Shown here: positions 14,701 to 17,978 of the stretch, piece by piece | Numbering within the stretch: the first letter of the stretch is position 1 | Layout of the letters: every line of letters starts with the position of its first letter | DNA from: Phoronis ovalis | Lineage: Eukaryota > Phoronida > Phoronidae | Reading direction: 5' to 3' | NCBI GenBank assembly: GCA_028565635.1 | Contig: JAOXYB010019083.1 | Coordinates: forward strand, 1-17,978 | Length of the DNA stretch: 17,978 bases | Made by a program: the position numbers and the translations under genes | The notes under the pieces: generated by a model | Databases searched by the model: none | Told to the model about the DNA's origin: nothing | Seen by the model: the letters and a program-made list of their open reading frames with translations, nothing else

Positions 14701-17221
14701 TAAAATTCCCAGGTAAGTACCACCTTAGCCATATAACTATACAAGTAGGGGAAGATATTTATAATTATAAGTTCAATGGAGTATTTAGAATGCTTGAACA
14801 CAGTGAAAATGATTTAATTAATAGCCTGGCTCAAAAGTATTTCTGTGCTTGTAACCTCAAGTATACAATATTTAACCTTATTTCTCACAACCTTTAGTAG
14901 AGTAGGGAAACTGGTCCAGCATCTTATCAATCAGATGACTGTATGTATGGGTGAAGCTCATATATCCTACTGTACCTCATTGACAGTAGTATAGGACAAT
15001 GTTATCATTAGCTTTGAATGGATATCTACGTTCTGTCACTAGCCTGTTCAGTGTAACACTATTCAAAATGAATCTAGTCAAAACTGATTCCCCCATTCAG
15101 AAGCACTAGAGAACTTTTGAATAAAAATATGTTCAATATTTTCTGCAAAAGAAACCGTATGCCAAAGTAAAGCAGTTGTCACTTGCATGTTAGGATATAT
15201 GGTGTATTTGAAACTAAAAGGTTTTGTTAGCGCACTCATACAAAAAAAGTGATGTGGATAATAGATTACCAAATGCTGGCAATGGTTCTTTTTTTGCACA
15301 ATTATTTTTCCACACAAACTGGACAGATTTAACTTTAATTATATTTGAACTGTAGTTTCTCACTACTTAAACTAAAAGTGTACTAACACAATACTCACTA
15401 GATCTAGTCCTTCACCACCCAAAAATACTGGTAGTGAAACTGTCTGGGGTTGTGAACCTGCAAAACAAAATTAACTAGTAAATAATATGGTTTTCAAATC
15501 TAAATTAAAATTTAACCCTTACTAGAGGATTGTATGTTACAGGGGTCAGTGCTTGAAGATTTGGGAGTACAGTTGCACAGTTAAACTGTTCCTCTTGGTG
15601 GGTATTATTTAACAGTAAAAATACTGCATACAATGGTTTTCAAAAGTGCACAATGTCCCAAGGTATTTCTGGTGTGTATGTGCATCTATGTATTAACACC
15701 ACACATATTATGTCATTGCTAAAATATAAGCAACACCTATCAGAAAGCATTTTATGAGGGCATACATATATACTTGCATGTAAAAAAACTATCTCTATGC
15801 AGCACCATGACTTTACTTTGCTTTCACTGTATCATTCCTATGAATGCTTTAACACAATTTTCATCAATAATAAAGACAAAGACATGATTTATGGAATAAA
15901 AAGTTTCGAGTAGGGCTTATTAGTAAAATACTCATTTTTAATTTTAGCCTAATAGCATAATAGAACTGTGTACCTGCCCCAACACTTACCTTGCTGTATT
16001 GTTTGTGGCTGTACAGAAGGTTGCTGTTGCATCTGAGCTTGTTGTATTTTGACTTGTTGGTGTAATGCTGTTATTTGTGTTGGCACAGGTTGACTTTCAC
16101 CACCAGATACAGCTCGAGAATGGTGAATTTTGGTTTCCCATAACTAATCAAAACTACATCTGTTACTAATGCCTATGTAGAATGTATAGCCACATAGAGA
16201 TGGTTCATCATCATTTTTAGGTAATTAATTTGTCTAGCATAGCTAGCAAACATACCAAAAACAGATAGTAGATTATTATTTAATAGCTAACTTCACTAAT
16301 AAAGGTAAAAACAATTTTTCTAAGAAGAAGCACATTTTAATATTTATTAGCATGTAATATTATATATATATATAATCATGTATTATTGCACTATTTGTGC
16401 GGTCGTGGTGAATTATAAAGCTTACACAAACCATGAATAGTAATAACCACAGCTATGTAGGAAATTATCTTATTGGCCGCATGATGTCACTACTGCATAA
16501 GTATTTTAATCACATTTTTAACGTTAACAACAATATAGATAATATATAACTGACCTTACGAGTGTATATAACACAGTTACCTCACATATAACTTACAGAT
16601 TTAAGTTCTTGCAAAACTTGTTCATCGATCCCTTCGTCCAAGAAAGACTCTCTAACATTGTTTATCACTTCATCCACGACGCCCTTGTACAAAGAGGGCT
16701 GAAAGTACACATTTTAACTTAATTAAAGAAATCTATGCCGTCAAACGTTTGTAGTTAGTTCTGGACTGTCATTTAGATTCATAAAGTGGAAAGTAAGTTT
16801 AATTTTTAGCACCAAAATGTACTGAAAAATAAGTTAATATGGGCACCTTAAGTATCCGATATCCCCTCTTAAAAGACAAGAGTCGACTCGTCCATCTGCA
16901 AGTTATAAATACGGAGTGCTTCAGCTGAATCCAGGTCAGACCGGAGGTCAACTTTAGCGATAATTTTGGATGGCAAGTCTGCCAAAGTGGACACGAAACG
17001 TGTTTTGTGTCATTGATAAATTATCAACATAAAGCTTAATTTTATTTAGGAGAGATAGCTGTGCTTTTTCCCCGCTCGTCTATCATTGCCGCGTAGCCAT
17101 TTTTAATTTTATTGTGCGCAGCCTCCATCACAAAGAAAATCAACGACGTTTAAATATGCAGATTTGGCTATAATGAAAAATGTATGGAAAAAAAACTTAC
17201 CACATTATTTGAAGCAGACAT
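11673..17221 (-). CDS. GTF2A1: Transcription initiation factor IIA large subunit (alpha/beta precursor), complete, nine exons
   Basis: General RNA polymerase II factor; with the gamma subunit it binds and stabilises TBP on promoter DNA in the nucleus. Exons in transcript order: 17201-17221, 16597-16698, 15990-16143, 15399-15457, 13852-13939, 13351-13493, 12721-12873, 12259-12348, 11673-11780. Together they make 918 bp, 305 aa. Seen: N-terminal helical domain (about 8-54) with LYKGVVDEVINNVRESFLDE and LKSLWETK; Gln-rich middle (55-189); motif QLDGAND at 202-208, then an acidic Asp/Asn run (214-227); C-terminal domain (about 241-305) with FDTDNVVVCQYDK and RWKFHLKDGIMNLNGKDY, ending DSEW. The ends match TFIIA alpha and beta; the linker is shorter than in human (376 aa). 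All introns are GT-AG. The ATG at 17221 has A at -3 and is the only start joined to exon 2. The gene converges on the receptor gene, with no functional link evident. Confidence 0.98.
12259..12348 (-). CDS. GTF2A1: GTF2A1 exon 8, start of beta-barrel domain
   Basis: 90 bp, 30 codons, phase 0. Acceptor TCTGTAG, donor GTAAAG. Encodes EPLNSDDDVSEEDPSELFD, then TDNVVVCQYDK, nearly the same as human TFIIA beta. Confidence 0.97.
12721..12873 (-). CDS. GTF2A1: GTF2A1 exon 7, taspase-1 motif and acidic region
   Basis: 153 bp, 51 codons, phase 0. Acceptor TTTTAG, donor GTTGGT. Encodes GGTIVQLDGANDTSSEE followed by an Asp/Asn run and EPGGVEE. The order QxDG, then TSSEE, then acidic run matches human TFIIA. 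Confidence 0.95.
12760..12801 (-). repeat. GAT/AAT trinucleotide run in coding exon
   Basis: Fourteen codons (six GAT, then a GAT/AAT mix) encode an Asp/Asn tract in place of the Asp/Glu tract of other TFIIA proteins. The near-pure triplet makes it prone to length change. Confidence 0.9.
12817..12837 (-). other. Predicted taspase-1 cleavage motif QLD/GAND
   Basis: Seven codons, residues 202-208, fit the known taspase-1 consensus Q-[FILV]-D/G-X-X-D. Human TFIIA has QVD/GTGD at the same place, just before TSSEE. Cleavage after Asp204 would give alpha and beta chains. Confidence 0.85.
13351..13493 (-). CDS. GTF2A1: GTF2A1 exon 6, Gln/Thr/Ile-rich linker
   Basis: 143 bp. Acceptor CTGCAG, donor GTTAGT. 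Encodes QGQFIAIPQGATFQTAG through IQTVPGQQ. A 107-codon open frame on the same strand at 13236-13559 overlaps it in a different frame and is a shadow. Confidence 0.92.
13494..13851 (-). other. GTF2A1 intron 5, 358 bp
   Basis: AT-rich, with poly-A/T runs near 13731-13741 and 13788-13796. No gene is seen in it. Confidence 0.65.
13852..13939 (-). CDS. GTF2A1: GTF2A1 exon 5, Ala-rich conserved linker motif
   Basis: 88 bp. Acceptor TTTCAG, donor GTAAGT. Encodes SGAATAAAMALPAQIYQHQ, similar to the human stretch SAAATAATLALPAG. It ends one base into a Ser codon. Confidence 0.94.
13940..15398 (-). other. GTF2A1 intron 4, 1459 bp, the largest
   Basis: No coding exon or repeat recognised. Frames at 14005-14208 and 15078-15317 (- strand) and 14429-14716 (+ strand) have no recognisable content. 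A slightly GC-richer patch lies at about 14140-14240. Confidence 0.6.
15399..15457 (-). CDS. GTF2A1: GTF2A1 exon 4, linker
   Basis: 59 bp. Acceptor TTTGCAG, donor GTGAGT. Encodes SQPQTVSLPVFLGGEGLDL after the split Gly. It is poorly conserved linker; support comes from phase and splice sites. Confidence 0.88.
15458..16596 (-). other. GTF2A1 introns 3 and 2 with exon 3 between
   Basis: Introns 15458-15989 and 16144-16596. The second contains a short (TA)n run at about 16361-16374. Nothing else is recognised. Confidence 0.65.
15990..16143 (-). CDS. GTF2A1: GTF2A1 exon 3, end of helix domain and Gln-rich start
   Basis: 154 bp. Acceptor GATTAG, donor GTAAGT. Encodes LWETKIHHSRAV, then a Gln-rich stretch (HQQVKIQQAQMQQQPS). 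It ends one base into a Gly codon. Confidence 0.96.
16597..16698 (-). CDS. GTF2A1: GTF2A1 exon 2, N-terminal helix domain
   Basis: 102 bp, 34 codons, phase 0 at both ends. Acceptor CTTTCAG, donor GTAAGT. Encodes PSLYKGVVDEVINN through EQVLQELKS, the most conserved part of TFIIA alpha, which makes the four-helix bundle with the gamma subunit. Confidence 0.97.
16699..17200 (-). other. GTF2A1 intron 1, 502 bp, GC-richer patch
   Basis: The part from about 16860 to 17130 is more GC-rich than other introns. It contains a 28-codon open frame on the - strand (17128-17042) and the imperfect palindrome TGGCAAGTCTGCCA. First introns often hold enhancers; function here is inferred only. Confidence 0.45.
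17201..17221 (-). CDS. GTF2A1: GTF2A1 exon 1 coding part (7 codons)
   Basis: Encodes MSASNNV and ends at donor GTAAGT (- strand, 17200-17195), phase 0. A seven-codon start agrees with the short variable N-terminus of TFIIA before the conserved LY. Confidence 0.92.
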
Positions 17222-17313
17222 AATATACGCACTGAATAAATCTAAATAAAACTTTTCGTAACTTCTATACCGAAGTGTGCTTCACCGAAGCCGATTCACG
17301 TCTGCCACGAGCT

Positions 17314-17322
17314 CCTTATATA
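17314..17322 (-). promoter_or_regulatory. Candidate TATA box of GTF2A1
   Basis: TATATAAGG on the - strand, about 95 bases upstream of the ATG. A start about 30 bases downstream would fall near 17292 and give a 5' UTR of about 70 bases. A CCAAT on the - strand at 17401-17397 and a 7-bp inverted repeat at 17364-17387 lie upstream of it. No clear initiator motif was recognised. Confidence 0.45.
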
Positions 17323-17363
17323 CGAGACAATATATCCAATTGAACAGTGGGGGTGTGTAGAAT

Positions 17364-17387
17364 AGCCAACTGATGTTATAGTTGGCT
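17364..17387. promoter_or_regulatory. Palindrome upstream of the GTF2A1 TATA box
   Basis: AGCCAAC, a 10-base loop, then GTTGGCT: perfect 7-bp arms. Its place about 40 bases upstream of the TATA box suits a factor site, but no family is assigned. Confidence 0.4.
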
Positions 17388-17401
17388 GTTACATTTATTG
17401 G

Positions 17402-17978
17402 TTTCCTGACATTGTTAAATGCAAACAGAGCAACAAAATTAGCAGAACCCTAAAATATTATCTAGGTTGTATTTTTAATTATGAGCTTAAGATATCTTCT
17501 ACAATACTGGTTGTAACTACATAAGTTTCGATGGTTAAAAAAATACTTGTTTCTTCTTTATTATTCTGCCACCAGGTGGGGATGATCCGGATACAAAGTA
17601 ACCGGTTTTCCTTAATCCCTTAATTTAAACATGACTTTCCGATGTGCTTACATTCCCGTAAAAAATCTGTATGTGATTGAGTTCTTATCGGTTTGTCACT
17701 GATTCTGTATATGCATTTCCGATCTTCTGTATTCATTGTTGTGTTTTGATGTCTTCCCTCGTGGGATCCGATTGGATACACGGCGAGTATTAGACTATTA
17801 GAGAAATAGCTAAAGCTAGAAAATTGAGTAAACTACGAATACTCCACACTTCTGGGATCAGCCAGCAAGGATCTTCATAGATACGATGTAAAATATTGAT
17901 AGAAATAAATAAAATAACAACACTTGCTGCTTTTGACTTCCACAACAATAATATATTACAACGTGTCGACATATATAT
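17402..17978. other. Upstream flank of GTF2A1
   Basis: No gene supported. CCACCAGGTGGG at 17569-17580 resembles a CTCF-type or E-box core. A 60-codon open frame at 17790-17972 on the - strand has no recognisable content. Confidence 0.5.

Noticed and set aside
17790-17972. 60-codon - strand frame as an upstream gene or exon
   Set aside because: Hydrophobic AT-driven content, no recognised domain, no splice or promoter support.
1-17978. tRNA, rRNA or snRNA genes
   Set aside because: No GTTCRAN-type tRNA B box paired with an A box and no conserved rRNA or snRNA core was recognised by eye; a covariance-model search would be decisive.

Overview
The window comes from an AT-rich animal genome. It holds spliced genes with GT-AG introns, two families found in animals (a glycoprotein-hormone-type receptor and TFIIA), microsatellites and short inverted-repeat transposons. 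No bacterial, viral, CRISPR, rRNA or tRNA features were seen. The species cannot be fixed from the sequence. A marine invertebrate (mollusc, brachiopod, echinoderm, hemichordate or similar) is a reasonable guess and no more than that.

Two genes converge. On the + strand, from 4178 to 10141, lie the last eight coding exons of a type A leucine-rich-repeat GPCR, the FSHR/LHCGR/TSHR family. Seven small exons of 72, 75, 75, 75, 72, 69 and 75 bp, all with phase-2 junctions, each carry one leucine-rich repeat. A 2389-bp terminal exon then carries the last repeat, the whole hinge, the seven-helix domain and a tail of about 307 residues. The exon with the signal peptide and N-terminal cap is not visible and probably lies upstream of base 1. 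On the - strand, from 17221 down to 11673, lies a complete nine-exon gene for the large subunit of transcription factor TFIIA (alpha/beta precursor, 305 aa). Both its conserved ends and its taspase-1 cleavage motif are intact. A TATA box sits about 95 bp upstream of its start codon.

Region by region: 1-4177 has no supported gene, but holds a degenerate edge repeat, a C10 tract and an exact 42-bp tandem duplication. 4178-10141 is the receptor; its 1231-bp intron holds an exact 23-bp duplication, a fold-back element and a GT-rich tract. 10142-11672 is the space between the two stop codons, and carries an intact 271-bp MITE with 44-bp terminal inverted repeats and a perfect 8-bp target duplication beside an AATAAA signal. 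11673-17221 is GTF2A1. 17222-17978 is its promoter and upstream flank.

The two genes have no evident functional link: one is a cell-surface hormone receptor (the ligand is probably a GPA2/GPB5-like cystine-knot dimer, by inference), the other a general transcription factor. The points most worth following are the receptor's expanded Gly/Phe-rich hinge, its missing tyrosine-sulfation site, its long Ser/Thr-Pro tail ending in a PDZ-type ligand, and the MITE that landed at a polyadenylation hexamer.
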